In this document: in pieces, positions 38,999-48,927 of the stretch
How the letters are laid out: every line of letters starts with the position of its first letter
Numbering within the stretch: the stretch's first letter is position 1
Assembly (NCBI RefSeq): GCF_015595035.1
Contig: NZ_JADNRN010000001.1
Coordinates: forward strand, 1,674,001 to 1,738,000
Origin: Marinibium conchae
GTDB taxonomy: Bacteria; Pseudomonadota; Gammaproteobacteria; Enterobacterales; Alteromonadaceae
Length of the DNA: 64,000 nt
Direction of reading: 5' to 3'
Notes under the pieces: generated by a model
What the model was told of the DNA's origin: nothing
The model's input: the letters and a program-made list of their open reading frames with translations, nothing else
Database searches by the model: none
Translations under genes and position numbers: made by a program

Positions 38999-39738
38999 GC
39001 GTGATGCTCATCGCGGTTGTCTCAACAAACACAATTAATTAAGCGACAAATACGACAAAGCGGACAATTAATAAACTGAGAAAAAGAAGCGTGGACTATT
39101 TTCTCTATGTTGCTATAAAACAAGGATAAACTTACAAAATAAGTAAGCTTTTCCTTGTTACCACTGAGCTCCAAGCCAAATACGGCTTATCGAAACAACA
39201 GTAGCGAGCAGTTATAGCGAGCCTTTCTTGCAGCTTAAACGCAAACTAGTCAAAATATTTAGACTGATAAAAGCGTTAAATAATCTCGAAAATTCATTAA
39301 AATAAAACAATAAAAATCATCAAGTTAACATTAGAAATAAAAAAGACACTCCCTTCATCATTCGATAAAAATTGACATTTCTTTCTGTAAGCATGTTTTT
39401 ACCGAAATACAACAATCCAAATCTTCATTTTTTTGTAGTCAGGCCGATACCTTTCCCTACTGGCGGTAAATGCAAAACTATTGGACAACACATACTCAAC
39501 TATCCTATATTTATTGGGTATTTTTGAGGAAGCGGCGTAGCGCCCTACCTCTCTTGCTGTAACAAGGAATGTGTATTTGAGTTTTTCAAAGTATGTTTCT
39601 TGTGGCCGCAAGCCATCTAAACACACCTACAAAAACCTATCACAGCGTTACCACATATTGTGTCGACGTTACTCAGTTCCGTCGGCGTTATTCGTTTAAT
39701 CTAGCAAATTATTTTGCTAGGCAGTGGAGACATCCCCG
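38999..39738 (+). other. Long gene-free region upstream of the chemosensory operon
   Basis: About 740 bases without a convincing gene, an unusually long leader in an otherwise dense window. It holds an inverted repeat at 39121-39157 (CAAGGA/TCCTTG outer, CTTAC/GTAAG inner arms) and a perfect -35 TTGACA at 39372 without a good -10 at normal spacing. The operon promoter must lie here. No flagellar sigma-28 site was recognised. Confidence 0.55.
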
Positions 39739-41655
39739 ATGGGCCTTAAAAAAAGTATACAAACTTCAGAAGCAGCTTCAACACAAGCAAACAAGAACGA
39801 CGCCCGAGCTAAACGCGAAGCAGAAGAACAACGCCGAAAGGCGAGAACGCTCGCCAAACAACAGCAAGCGGCAGAAAAAATAGCTAGCGCAGCAGTACAG
39901 CTTGCAAGCGGTGTCACTGAAGCAGCCACAGCAAGAGATCAACTTTCCACTGCCACCAACGAAATTGCAGCTGGCGCTGAGCAATCAAGCGGTGCTAGTC
40001 AAGAAAGTCTAGCAGCCATGACACAAATTGCAGGCCGCGTAAAACGTCAAATGGAAATAGCTAAAGGGGCAACCTCGAAAACACTCACACTTCAAGGCAG
40101 CGTGGATGGAATGAGCAATGACATTAACGGCTTAGTGGGCAGCATCGTTGAATCATCTCAAAGACAAAGCAAATCGGTCGCCATGGTGAATGAACTGGGT
40201 GAGCAAGCGCTTCGAATTGATGAAGCGGTAAAACAAGTAATGCGGATCGCTGACCAAACTAACCTTCTAGCCTTAAATGCAGCAATTGAGGCGGGACGTG
40301 CTGGTAAACATGGCAAAGGTTTCGCAGTTGTTGCAGATACGGTCAGAACCCTAGCCGAAACATCCGAAAGAAATGCGTCTGATATTGCAACGCAGATCGA
40401 AAGCATTAGAGAAAAATCAACCGCACTTAGCCAAACAGTAAATGAAAGTGCTAACTCAGCATTAGAAGAGGCCGAAAAAGGTAAGCTCATTACCGCTGAG
40501 TTGGAAAAAATCAAGGCCGATATGCAGAAGATTTACCAAGGCGCTATTGCGATTGGCGATGGTGCAGAAGAGATGAGCACTGCGTCACTTGATGCCCAGA
40601 AGGGCTCCGAATCCATAGCGGCCGCTGCAGAAGAACAGTCGGCTGCGGTTGAACAAGTCTTAAAGAGCTTAGAGCAACAGGAAATAGCATTATCTGGCGC
40701 AGAACAAGCCTCTCAGGGCTTAGAAATCATCACAGATGAACTCAAAAACTCTACTGATGTAGCCAAATCGAGTGAAGAAGCCGCTGCGGCGGCTGAAGAA
40801 CTTTCTGCATCGATTGAAGAAATAAACCGCTCTTCTACTGAGATCATGACTGCTATCGGTCAAATTTCATTAGGTGCTGAACAGGCCTCATCTGCAGTTG
40901 AGCAAGCTGTTGCTGGTATTAGTCAAATTGAGCGCGGCGCTGAATTGGCAGATAACAGAGCTTCGGAAGCTGTTGAACTAGGTGATCAGATGATAGAGCT
41001 GCTAGGCAACAACAAACAAAAAGTGGATGAAATGATAGCAGCTATAAATGCAACCCTGCATGCCAGCGAGAGTAATCTAGTTGCAATCGATGAGGTTGAC
41101 CAATTGGCACGCGAAATTGATAAAGTGAGCGAAGCCATAGGTGTTGTATCAGTGAAAACAGCAATGCTAGCGGTAAATGGCGCTGTTGAAGCAGCCAGAG
41201 CTGGAGAGTTCGGTAAAGGCTTCGCGGTTGTATCGGACGATATACAAAATCTAGCAGACGACGCCGCAGAAAATGTTGAACAAATAAAAGACTTAGTCAA
41301 AGCCATTCAAAACCAAGCCGTTAAAGTGCGTACAGATTTATCTGACGTTGCCAAAGCATCGGAGAAAGAGGCGGCCCGAGCACTTAAAACAACGAAAGAT
41401 CTCGAAGCTGTTGAATCTGAAATGAACAGCCTTGTAGAGGGAAATAAAGAGATCAACGAAGGTATTTCGGAAATAGTTACGGCAGTTTCACAAGCTAAGA
41501 AAGGCATGGAACAAATTGCAGCAGCCAACGAGCAAGCAAGTCACAATTCGACTGAAGCCGCGACTGCTTCGCGACAACAAGCGCAAGGTGCTGAGGAATT
41601 AGCCGCAGCAGTTGAGGAAATAGCGTCAATCGCTGACGAATTACAAAGCGTTTAG
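39739..41655 (+). CDS. DosM-like soluble chemoreceptor with two signalling domains
   Basis: A 638-residue receptor with no membrane segment and no sensor domain. It contains two complete MCP signalling tips: the first at about residues 167-210 ([30 protein letters not shown]), the second at about 465-508 ([29 protein letters not shown]). Each would bind CheA and CheW, so one dimer could bridge two baseplates, as described for DosM of the V. cholerae cytoplasmic (F9) array. Residues 1-45 are strongly basic and helical ([19 protein letters not shown]). There is no C-terminal CheR-binding pentapeptide. ATG 39739 has GGAG nine bases upstream; a GTG at 39724 is an alternative. First gene of the operon. 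Confidence 0.92.
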   Translation: MGLKKSIQTSEAASTQANKNDARAKREAEEQRRKARTLAKQQQAAEKIASAAVQLASGVTEAATARDQLSTATNEIAAGAEQSSGASQESLAAMTQIAGRVKRQMEIAKGATSKTLTLQGSVDGMSNDINGLVGSIVESSQRQSKSVAMVNELGEQALRIDEAVKQVMRIADQTNLLALNAAIEAGRAGKHGKGFAVVADTVRTLAETSERNASDIATQIESIREKSTALSQTVNESANSALEEAEKGKLITAELEKIKADMQKIYQGAIAIGDGAEEMSTASLDAQKGSESIAAAAEEQSAAVEQVLKSLEQQEIALSGAEQASQGLEIITDELKNSTDVAKSSEEAAAAAEELSASIEEINRSSTEIMTAIGQISLGAEQASSAVEQAVAGISQIERGAELADNRASEAVELGDQMIELLGNNKQKVDEMIAAINATLHASESNLVAIDEVDQLAREIDKVSEAIGVVSVKTAMLAVNGAVEAARAGEFGKGFAVVSDDIQNLADDAAENVEQIKDLVKAIQNQAVKVRTDLSDVAKASEKEAARALKTTKDLEAVESEMNSLVEGNKEINEGISEIVTAVSQAKKGMEQIAAANEQASHNSTEAATASRQQAQGAEELAAAVEEIASIADELQSV

Positions 41656-41684
41656 ATCTTCAAATTAACTAAAGGCAGTATGTG

Positions 41685-43235
41685 ATGACAAAATCTATAC
41701 AAACCGACGAATTTGAAGCATCAAACAACCAATATGTCACCTTTCAGGTTGCTGATGAAATTTTCAGCTTTCCTATGTTGCGTGTATTGGAAATAATTCG
41801 AATTCCTACAACAGTAGCAGTACCCCTAACGCCACCGACGCTCATCGGTTTAGCAAATTTACGTGGTGGAGTACTTCCGATAATTGATTTGCGCAAACTA
41901 CTAGAATTTCCTACCGAAGACTTCAATGAGAGTTCTCGTGTTGTTGTGGTAGATACTGGCTCCGCAAGTGGCAAGGTTGGCTTAGTCGTTGATCGTGTTT
42001 TACAGGTAAAAAGTGTTGATAAAAGCCAGATCGATACATCGTCAAATATACAATCAAATTTAGACGAAAAGGTCTTGGACGGCGTCATAAAAATGGGCGA
42101 CGGCGAGCCCGTAATACAACTACTTAATGTGGCAGAAGTGGTCAAAAATGACTTCCAGACTATGGTGCAAGAGCATATTTCTGACGCCCAGTCTTCTGCA
42201 TCATTATCGGTAGAGCAATATAACGAGGATGATGAAGACGACACTTCAAATCAACTCGTCAGTTTTATGCTAGATGAACAAGAGTACGCTTTCGACCTTA
42301 TGGACGTAGAAGAAATTGTTCGCATACCCGACAATATCGCGAGCATGCCAAAAACAGATGCCCACGTTGTCGGTTTAATTGAATTAAGAAATCGCTTATT
42401 ACCCCTAATTTCCTTACGAACTCTATTTGGCTTAGCCGAAGCGCAACTTTGTGAAAACAATCGCATCGTAATTGTGAGTATTACTTTAGCCAATGGTCAA
42501 CGTGAATTTGCAGGTTTCATCGTAGACCAAGTCAGAGAAGTTTTGCGTGTAAACGAAGATCTACTTCAAGCAGTACCTAGCATTCTGCAAAATACTGAAG
42601 AAGACATTGATAAGATTTGCCGTTTAGACAAAGGCAAACGTTTGGTGTCGGTGCTAAATTCTGAAAATGTTTTTGGGCATCAAGAGCTTCGCGATGCGAT
42701 GACCGATAGTCGAGTACAGGAGAATCAAATGCAAGATCACGATGAGAGTCAAGATTTCGTTGATGAGGATGATGACGGTACGGCACAACTCGTTGTATTT
42801 ATGCTTTGTGAACAAGAATATGCAGTGAGTATCGACAACGTGCAAGAAATTACGCGCATTCCAGACAAGATGGATCGAGTACCCAAAACACCGAAGTTTA
42901 TCGAAGGCGTTGTAAATCTTAGAGGAACAGTGCTTCCAGTAATTGATATGAGAACCCGCTTTGAATTAGACAAAATGGATGCGAGCGAGCGTCAACGCAT
43001 TATCGTTTTGACAATTGCGGGGATAACAACCGGCTTCATCGTTGACAGTGTTGCGCAGGTACTTCGTTTGCCGCGAGAGCAAATTGAGGCATCGCCTAAC
43101 TTGTCAGAAGAACAAACTCGGGTGATGGGCAAAGTGGTAAACCTTAAAGATGAAAAGCGCATCATTCAGGTACTTGAACCCGACCAATTGCTAAGCACAA
43201 AAGAAATCAACGCAATAGAAAATAAGGTTGCATAA
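41685..43235 (+). CDS. cheW: Triple-domain CheW coupling protein
   Basis: A 516-residue protein made of three successive CheW domains, at about residues 17-160, 187-335 and 365-510. Each starts with a QxVxFxLxxxEYAxxxxxVxEIxRIP-type strand and has the LRG/LRN-xxLPxIxLR core (NLRGGVLPIIDLR, ELRNRLLPLISLR, NLRGTVLPVIDMR). The linkers are acidic (DEDDDT, DEDDDG). Single CheW proteins join receptors to CheA; three in a row could link several receptor or kinase sites in a crowded array. The N terminus TKSIQTDE resembles that of the preceding receptor. A GTG one codon earlier is an alternative start. Confidence 0.93.
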   Translation: MTKSIQTDEFEASNNQYVTFQVADEIFSFPMLRVLEIIRIPTTVAVPLTPPTLIGLANLRGGVLPIIDLRKLLEFPTEDFNESSRVVVVDTGSASGKVGLVVDRVLQVKSVDKSQIDTSSNIQSNLDEKVLDGVIKMGDGEPVIQLLNVAEVVKNDFQTMVQEHISDAQSSASLSVEQYNEDDEDDTSNQLVSFMLDEQEYAFDLMDVEEIVRIPDNIASMPKTDAHVVGLIELRNRLLPLISLRTLFGLAEAQLCENNRIVIVSITLANGQREFAGFIVDQVREVLRVNEDLLQAVPSILQNTEEDIDKICRLDKGKRLVSVLNSENVFGHQELRDAMTDSRVQENQMQDHDESQDFVDEDDDGTAQLVVFMLCEQEYAVSIDNVQEITRIPDKMDRVPKTPKFIEGVVNLRGTVLPVIDMRTRFELDKMDASERQRIIVLTIAGITTGFIVDSVAQVLRLPREQIEASPNLSEEQTRVMGKVVNLKDEKRIIQVLEPDQLLSTKEINAIENKVA

Positions 43236-43237
43236 AT

Positions 43238-44308
43238 ATGGCAAAAGTACTGATCGTTGATGACAGTGCCCTTATGAGAAAACATTTGCGCCGTATTCTT
43301 GAAGATGGCGGATTTGACTGCGATATCGCTCGAAACGGACAGGAAGCGCTCGATAAGATCCCGATATATGATCCTGATGTTGTCACTCTCGACATCAACA
43401 TGCCAGTAATGGATGGTATTACGTGTTTGAGCTTAATCATGAATCAATGCCCAAAACCAGTGATCATGGTGTCTTCGCTTACTGAGAAAGGTGCATTGGT
43501 AACTTTTGAGGCATTAGAGCTTGGTGCGGTTGATTACGTCCCCAAACCCGGCGGAACCGTTTCACTCAACATGGCTGATTCAGCTGACATATTGTTAAGT
43601 AAAGTGCGTTCTGCTGCCAAAACTAAAGTACGAGGGCCCAGTAGCCTCAAATCAAAGTTACGCTTGCAACGAGAACAAGCAGAGGCGAACCAGATATCGC
43701 CAAACTTAAAACCGTTCAACAAAACTCGCAAGTCTAAGATTGAACTGGCTTTAGTTGGGGTGTCGACAGGTGGGCCGGGAACGTTGCAGGAAATACTCAC
43801 AGAGCTTCCTGAAGACTTCCCGATACCAATTGTCATTGCACAACACATGCCGGCAAGATTCACTGAGGTATTCTCAGAGCGGCTGAACCTAGCGTGCAAC
43901 ATAAAAGTGGTTGAAGTGTCGCGACCAATGGTACTTGAACCTGGCACTGCTTACGTGGCAAAAGGCGATGCCGACGTTAAAATTATTAATCGTGGCAACA
44001 AGCGCTTAGTCACCTCTGTACCGAGTGATAACAATCACCTCTGGCACCCTAGCGTACAACGTTTGGTTGAGTCGGCCCTAGAAATAGTGGAGCCAAAGCA
44101 TTTATTGTGCATTCAGCTAACCGGTATGGGTAATGATGGCTCTGAAGCGATGAAAAAAGCTAATGTACTGGGCGCAAAGACCATTGCTGAGTCGGAAGAT
44201 ACAGCGGTGGTTTTTGGTATGCCCAGAGAGCTTATTGAGCTTGAGGGTGCAGACAAGGTTCTACCCAACCATAAAATTGCAGCGGCTCTGATAAGCGCCG
44301 TTCGGTAA
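43238..44308 (+). CDS. cheB: Chemoreceptor methylesterase/glutamine deamidase CheB
   Basis: A response-regulator methylesterase that removes methyl groups from the receptors of the cluster. The receiver has phospho-site Asp52 (TLDINMPVMDG). The catalytic domain has Ser176 in GVSTGGPG, His203 in AQHMPARFTE and Asp300 in TGMGNDG, the full triad. The linker (about 125-165) is basic. Starts two bases after the CheW stop. Confidence 0.95.
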   Translation: MAKVLIVDDSALMRKHLRRILEDGGFDCDIARNGQEALDKIPIYDPDVVTLDINMPVMDGITCLSLIMNQCPKPVIMVSSLTEKGALVTFEALELGAVDYVPKPGGTVSLNMADSADILLSKVRSAAKTKVRGPSSLKSKLRLQREQAEANQISPNLKPFNKTRKSKIELALVGVSTGGPGTLQEILTELPEDFPIPIVIAQHMPARFTEVFSERLNLACNIKVVEVSRPMVLEPGTAYVAKGDADVKIINRGNKRLVTSVPSDNNHLWHPSVQRLVESALEIVEPKHLLCIQLTGMGNDGSEAMKKANVLGAKTIAESEDTAVVFGMPRELIELEGADKVLPNHKIAAALISAVR

Positions 44309-44333
44309 CTGCAAAAACGATTAGGGCGAGACC

Positions 44334-44960
44334 ATGGCTTTAAAAAAACAAAATGATGACAATGTTACCGAATTGAGTCCGCGCCGCAGTGAGCGCGATT
44401 TCAATGGCTTAAAAAATAGCCTACATGAGGGTGATGAAGATCAACGGCGCTGGGCTGCTCGAGACCTAGCCTCTTTTGATGAGGCAGTTGGCCCACTGGT
44501 GAAACAGTTGACTGAAGAAAAAAGTCATGTGGTGCGCGATGCCATTTATCTGAGCCTGCAAAAAATCGGCAATCAAGATGTTGTATGTCAACTCATTCCC
44601 TTTTTGTCAGAAGAGGATGCCGAGCTTCGAAATAGCACGATTGAAGTGCTTCAAATGATACCGGAACAAATTGAAACCCATATTATCAGTTTACTCAATC
44701 ATCAAGACTCCGACGTCAGGATTTTTGCCATCGATATTCTACAGGTATTGGCACATGCGAAAACACCTGAATGGCTATTATCAGTGCTAAAGGACGAGAC
44801 TCACGTGAACGTAGTAGCAGCAGCAGTTGACCGCTTAGCTGAAGTAGGCACTGCTAGCATGGTGCGGGACATCGAAGAAGTAAAAACCAAATTTAGCGAC
44901 GAAGAATACCTCATGTTTGCTTGCAACACTGCCATTCGCAGAATAAAGGCCAATTCATGA
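44334..44960 (+). CDS. HEAT-repeat protein of the chemosensory operon
   Basis: A 208-residue all-helical protein of about five HEAT/PBS-type repeats (RRWAARDLASFDEAVGPLVK, VVRDAIYLSLQKIGNQDVVC, ELRNSTIEVLQMIPEQI, DVRIFAIDILQVLAHAKT, VVAAAVDRLAEVGTASMV). Such genes accompany cheB and cheR in cluster-I-type operons and presumably act as scaffold or adaptor. The stop overlaps the cheR start by four bases. Confidence 0.85.
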   Translation: MALKKQNDDNVTELSPRRSERDFNGLKNSLHEGDEDQRRWAARDLASFDEAVGPLVKQLTEEKSHVVRDAIYLSLQKIGNQDVVCQLIPFLSEEDAELRNSTIEVLQMIPEQIETHIISLLNHQDSDVRIFAIDILQVLAHAKTPEWLLSVLKDETHVNVVAAAVDRLAEVGTASMVRDIEEVKTKFSDEEYLMFACNTAIRRIKANS

Positions 44961-45838
44961 TGGCAGATAAAGAGATAGGAACAACACGTCGATTAACCGA
45001 GATTACCGACCCTGAATTTGAGCGATTTCGAGATTTTTTCTATCGTAAAACCGGCATCAAATTTGAAAATAGCAAGCGCTACTTTGTCGACAAACGACTA
45101 ATTGAAAGAATATATGCGACGGGTAACAACAGTTTCCGAAGCTATTTTACGCAGATGCGTTTTCAGGCCAGTGGCGAAGAAGTTCAACAACTCATTAACT
45201 GTATGACGGTGAATGAAACCTATTTCTATCGCGAGGAATACCAATTCGAGGTGATGGTTGAAAATGTGATGAATGAGATTGCGGCTAATAAGAAAGACAA
45301 GAGCGATATTAGGATATGGTCGATCCCCAGCAGCACTGGTGAAGAACCCTACTCTATCGCTTTGTATCTATTGGAATATTGGCCTCAAATTCAGCATCTA
45401 GATGTTGAAATTGTGTCTTCAGATATTGACAGTAAAGTGCTACAGGCTTGTCATGCGGGTGTCTATAACGAGCGTTCAGTTAAACACTTGCCAGCAAGAA
45501 CCTTAAAAAAGTACTTTAGTGAGACCGCACAGGGAAATTATCAATTAAACAAAGACATACGTGATGCTGTGAAGTTTAGCAAAGTGAATTTGAGTGACAT
45601 AAACGAAACCAAGCACTATCGAAATTTTGATTTGATATTTTGTCGAAATTTACTCATTTATTTTGATGACGAATCGCGAAAAGAAGCAGCTAACGTATTT
45701 TACGACGCCTTAAATCCGGGTGGGTTTATCTTTTTGGGTCATTCTGAATCGATGAGCCGAATCTCCTCTCTGTTTAAGGTGAAAAAATATCCCAAAGCGA
45801 TTGTTTATCAGCGCCCTCTTACTGGAGAAAACAAATGA
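44957..45838 (+). CDS. cheR: Chemoreceptor methyltransferase CheR
   Basis: A SAM-dependent methyltransferase for receptor glutamates. The N-terminal helical domain (FRDFFYRKTGIKFENSKRYFVDKRL) precedes the catalytic domain with TYFYREEYQFE, WSIPSSTGEEPYSIA, SSDIDSKVL and FDLIFCRNLLIYFD. The binding motif usually reads WSAGCSTGEEPY; here it is WSIPSSTGEEPY. ATG 44957 overlaps the HEAT-protein stop (ATGA). Confidence 0.94.
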   Translation: MMADKEIGTTRRLTEITDPEFERFRDFFYRKTGIKFENSKRYFVDKRLIERIYATGNNSFRSYFTQMRFQASGEEVQQLINCMTVNETYFYREEYQFEVMVENVMNEIAANKKDKSDIRIWSIPSSTGEEPYSIALYLLEYWPQIQHLDVEIVSSDIDSKVLQACHAGVYNERSVKHLPARTLKKYFSETAQGNYQLNKDIRDAVKFSKVNLSDINETKHYRNFDLIFCRNLLIYFDDESRKEAANVFYDALNPGGFIFLGHSESMSRISSLFKVKKYPKAIVYQRPLTGENK

Positions 45839-46200
45839 CTAAAGTGCTAGTAGTTGACGATGCAGTAACAGTGCGAATGTACCATCGAGAAATCATGGAA
45901 CAACTCGGTTATGAAGTTAGCGAAGCAGAAAATGGGATTGAAGGCTTGGAAAAATCAGCATTTTCTCAGTTTGACCTAATGATCGTTGATGTGAACATGC
46001 CGAAAATGGACGGATACCGCTTCGTCACATCTATCCGCGAGGATGGACACAATCACTCATGCCCCGTGATCATGGTGAGTACAGAAGAACAACTCAAAGA
46101 CAAACTAGCCGCATACAAAGTTGGCGCTAATTATTATATCGTCAAACCAGCAAAGGTAGATTTGATGCAGAAAATCGCCAATTTAATGGTGGAGGAGTAA
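45835..46200 (+). CDS. cheY: CheY-like single-domain response regulator (first)
   Basis: A 121-residue receiver. VVDDA near the N terminus gives the acidic pocket, Asp52 (IVDVNMPKMDG) is the phospho-site, Ser81-Thr82 (MVSTEE) and Lys104 (VKPAK) complete it. Its four-base overlap with cheR and position just before cheA mark it as a direct CheA target. Confidence 0.93.
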   Translation: MTKVLVVDDAVTVRMYHREIMEQLGYEVSEAENGIEGLEKSAFSQFDLMIVDVNMPKMDGYRFVTSIREDGHNHSCPVIMVSTEEQLKDKLAAYKVGANYYIVKPAKVDLMQKIANLMVEE

Positions 46201-46203
46201 GCC

Positions 46204-48927
46204 GTGGATCCAATGTTAGAAGCGTTCTTGAGTGAATCTCGAGACAACTTAGAAACGGCTGGAAAATGTTTTTTAGCTCTCGAGGATGCCCCTAATAATA
46301 AGGATATAATGGACGAGCTTTTCCGAGCGGTACACACCATAAAAGGAAGTTCAGGCTTATTTGACATTCACGCCTTTACTCAGGTTGTGCATGTTGCCGA
46401 GGACATATTAGACAATGCCCGTGAGGGAGCCTTAGTCTTAGACTCTGGCCATATAGATACCTTTCTCGATGCTTTTGATCAGGTAAATGCTTGGCTAGAC
46501 GAACTAGAAAATCAAGGCTCACTAGCGAGCTCGGCATCAGAGACTGCGGCAGAGCTTATCGCCAAGCTAAACCAAATTATGCCTGTTGAATTGCCTAGCT
46601 CAACGACCGATGCCAATAACATTGATGATGTAGCCATTGATAACTCGCAAAGCTATTACGGTGAGCTTCCGTCTTGGTTTTCGAAACTACCCCAGGACCA
46701 GAGACTCAAGGCGTATTTAGCTCTTGATACAAATTCGCAGCTGTTTTCTATCGACTATACGCCCGACGCTGCTTGCTTTTTTTCGGGCGATGACCCACTT
46801 CATTTCGTCAGCAACCTGCCAGGCTTACAATGGTTTTCAGCTTCTTCGCTGAACCCGTGGCCTGATCTGTTAGCGCTAGATCCATTTTCTGCGAACCTCA
46901 ACTTCCAGATTTTAGTCACTAGTGACAATGACACACTGCAACACCATTTACGTTACATTCCAGAGCAAGTTGAAATATCGATGCTTTGCCCGTCTAGTCT
47001 TATAAACATACAGGGCGAAATGGGTGATTTGGGTCTTTATGAAGAATTCTGCAAGCAAGCCGAGCTAAGTGTTGTTAACGGCAAGCCCGATGAACTTCTT
47101 CGCAATATCTCTACCCTACTGTCAATGAGTGGCGACGAGCTATATCAAACCCAAGCATTACACTGGTTAGAAGCCCTAATAAAGCATAAACAAACACATG
47201 CTCAAGACCTAGGTACTGTGGAACTTGCCTTGATTAGATGCATGCTCTCAGGAGAGTTAGCGCTAGACGAACCTCCTATTAAGCCCGAAAAGCCGAATAC
47301 AAAAGAGGAACACGGCTCTGAGGATGAGTCTGAAGCACTCAATCAACAAATCGATAACCTTGATGCGGATAAGGTTGATAACGAGCTTTTAACTGCCTTA
47401 TTAGAGACGCAAGTAGAGATGCTTTCGCTTAGCGATTTAGATGCGCAAGACACTCGTCTTAGCTCTGTTCAGCGCATTCTGAATGCAGCATTACCGCAAG
47501 CACTTAAGACATCACTAGTGGCTAAGGCCAGTTTTTCTGAAAAGCTAGTCGCTTGCTCCAAGGCGGAAACTATCACTATTATTCAAAGCGCCTTGGAAAA
47601 ATTACACAATGGTGGCATTGACATAGATGCGCCTGAGGTAGCCCCGCCCCCTCTTTTACCCTCATCGTCTGCTAGCTCCGAAGAAGCTTCCTCAACAGAA
47701 CAACAAGTCAGTGCCAGCGATATTTCATCGGCGAAAGATGAGAAGACTGCAGCAAGCAAAGTGTTACGCGTTGACCAACACCGAATTGACACGCTTATGG
47801 ATCTCGTGGGTGAGTTAATTGTTGCTAAAAACGCATTGCCCTTTCTTGCAAAAAAAGCCGAAGAAGAATTTGATGTCCGTCCCCTAGCGAAGGAAATAAA
47901 ATCTCAATATGCTGCAATAAATCGCCTATCCGATGAATTGCAAGCTGCTGTAATGCAAATCCGCATGGTGCCAATGTCTACCGTTTTCCAACGTTTTCCA
48001 AGGCTTGTAAGAGATTTGGCTAGAAAATTAGACAAAAAAATCAAATTAGTGCTTGAGGGCGAAGAGACTGAGGCCGATAAAAATGTAGTGGAGGAATTGG
48101 CAGACCCGCTAATACATCTTATTCGAAATAGTTTAGACCATGGCTTAGAAATGCCATCTGAGCGAGTTGCCTTGGGTAAGAGTGAGCAAGGCACGATTAC
48201 GCTGAGAGCTATACCAAAAGATGACCAAGTAATCATTGAAGTTTGTGACGATGGTAAAGGCATAGACCCGAATATTATTAAGCGTAAAGCCTATGAAAAA
48301 GGTGTTATTGATGAAGAAAGACTGGAAAGTATAAGCGACCATGAGGCATTGCAATTGATATTTGCAGCCGGTTTTTCTACAGCCGAACAAGTAAGTGATT
48401 TATCTGGCCGTGGGGTTGGAATGGACGTTGTAAGAACGGTTATTCAACAATCTGGAGGCTCAGTAGTCGCGCTTAGCGAAGTTGGACAAGGCAGCACTAT
48501 GCGCTTGACCTTACCACTTTCGATGGCTGTAACTCGCGTGATGATGTTGGAGGTTAGCAAGCAACTGTATGGTATATCGATGGATAACATTGTTGAAACA
48601 GTGCGAGTTCCTATTAGCGAAGTACAAGGTATAAAACGACAAAAAGCGATCGTGTTACGCGATAGATTGATTCCATTATTTGATCTTCGCACTCTGTTAG
48701 AAGTTGATGACGCAGAACAAAGCGACGAACTGGCGGTGCTAGTAATGCACCATGGTGATGAAGAAATAGGATTGGTGATTGATGAATTTCATGAAGGTAT
48801 CGATATTATTCAAAAGCCATTGGAAGGTGTTATGGCGGGATACTCTTTTTATTCTGGAACGGCACTATTAGGTGATGGAAGAGTATTGTTGGTTCTTAAC
48901 ATTCCGGAGCTCATCGCATGCCAATAA
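46204..48927 (+). CDS. cheA: Chemotaxis histidine kinase CheA
   Basis: A 907-residue kinase. The Hpt domain has the phospho-acceptor His44 (AVHTIKGSSGLF). Dimerisation domain from about 520 (LRVDQHRIDTLMDLVGELIVAKN), the ATPase domain at about 590-760 with HLIRNSLDHGLE, DDGKGID and GRGVGMDVV, and the CheW-like regulatory domain to the C terminus. Between 125 and 515 is a long segment replacing the usual P2 domain, including a folded part (about 155-270, PSWFSKLPQDQR... YIPEQVEIS) and acidic linkers. It starts with GTG three bases after cheY. Confidence 0.95.
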   Translation: MDPMLEAFLSESRDNLETAGKCFLALEDAPNNKDIMDELFRAVHTIKGSSGLFDIHAFTQVVHVAEDILDNAREGALVLDSGHIDTFLDAFDQVNAWLDELENQGSLASSASETAAELIAKLNQIMPVELPSSTTDANNIDDVAIDNSQSYYGELPSWFSKLPQDQRLKAYLALDTNSQLFSIDYTPDAACFFSGDDPLHFVSNLPGLQWFSASSLNPWPDLLALDPFSANLNFQILVTSDNDTLQHHLRYIPEQVEISMLCPSSLINIQGEMGDLGLYEEFCKQAELSVVNGKPDELLRNISTLLSMSGDELYQTQALHWLEALIKHKQTHAQDLGTVELALIRCMLSGELALDEPPIKPEKPNTKEEHGSEDESEALNQQIDNLDADKVDNELLTALLETQVEMLSLSDLDAQDTRLSSVQRILNAALPQALKTSLVAKASFSEKLVACSKAETITIIQSALEKLHNGGIDIDAPEVAPPPLLPSSSASSEEASSTEQQVSASDISSAKDEKTAASKVLRVDQHRIDTLMDLVGELIVAKNALPFLAKKAEEEFDVRPLAKEIKSQYAAINRLSDELQAAVMQIRMVPMSTVFQRFPRLVRDLARKLDKKIKLVLEGEETEADKNVVEELADPLIHLIRNSLDHGLEMPSERVALGKSEQGTITLRAIPKDDQVIIEVCDDGKGIDPNIIKRKAYEKGVIDEERLESISDHEALQLIFAAGFSTAEQVSDLSGRGVGMDVVRTVIQQSGGSVVALSEVGQGSTMRLTLPLSMAVTRVMMLEVSKQLYGISMDNIVETVRVPISEVQGIKRQKAIVLRDRLIPLFDLRTLLEVDDAEQSDELAVLVMHHGDEEIGLVIDEFHEGIDIIQKPLEGVMAGYSFYSGTALLGDGRVLLVLNIPELIACQ

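Noticed and set aside
39399-39626. 75-codon minus-strand open frame upstream of the chemosensory operon
   Set aside because: No ribosome-binding site, family resemblance or typical codon use; it lies in AT-rich leader DNA.
40158-41528. Several long antisense open frames within the soluble receptor gene
   Set aside because: They are opposite a repetitive coiled-coil gene with strong family matches, and arise from its Ala/Ser/Glu codon bias.
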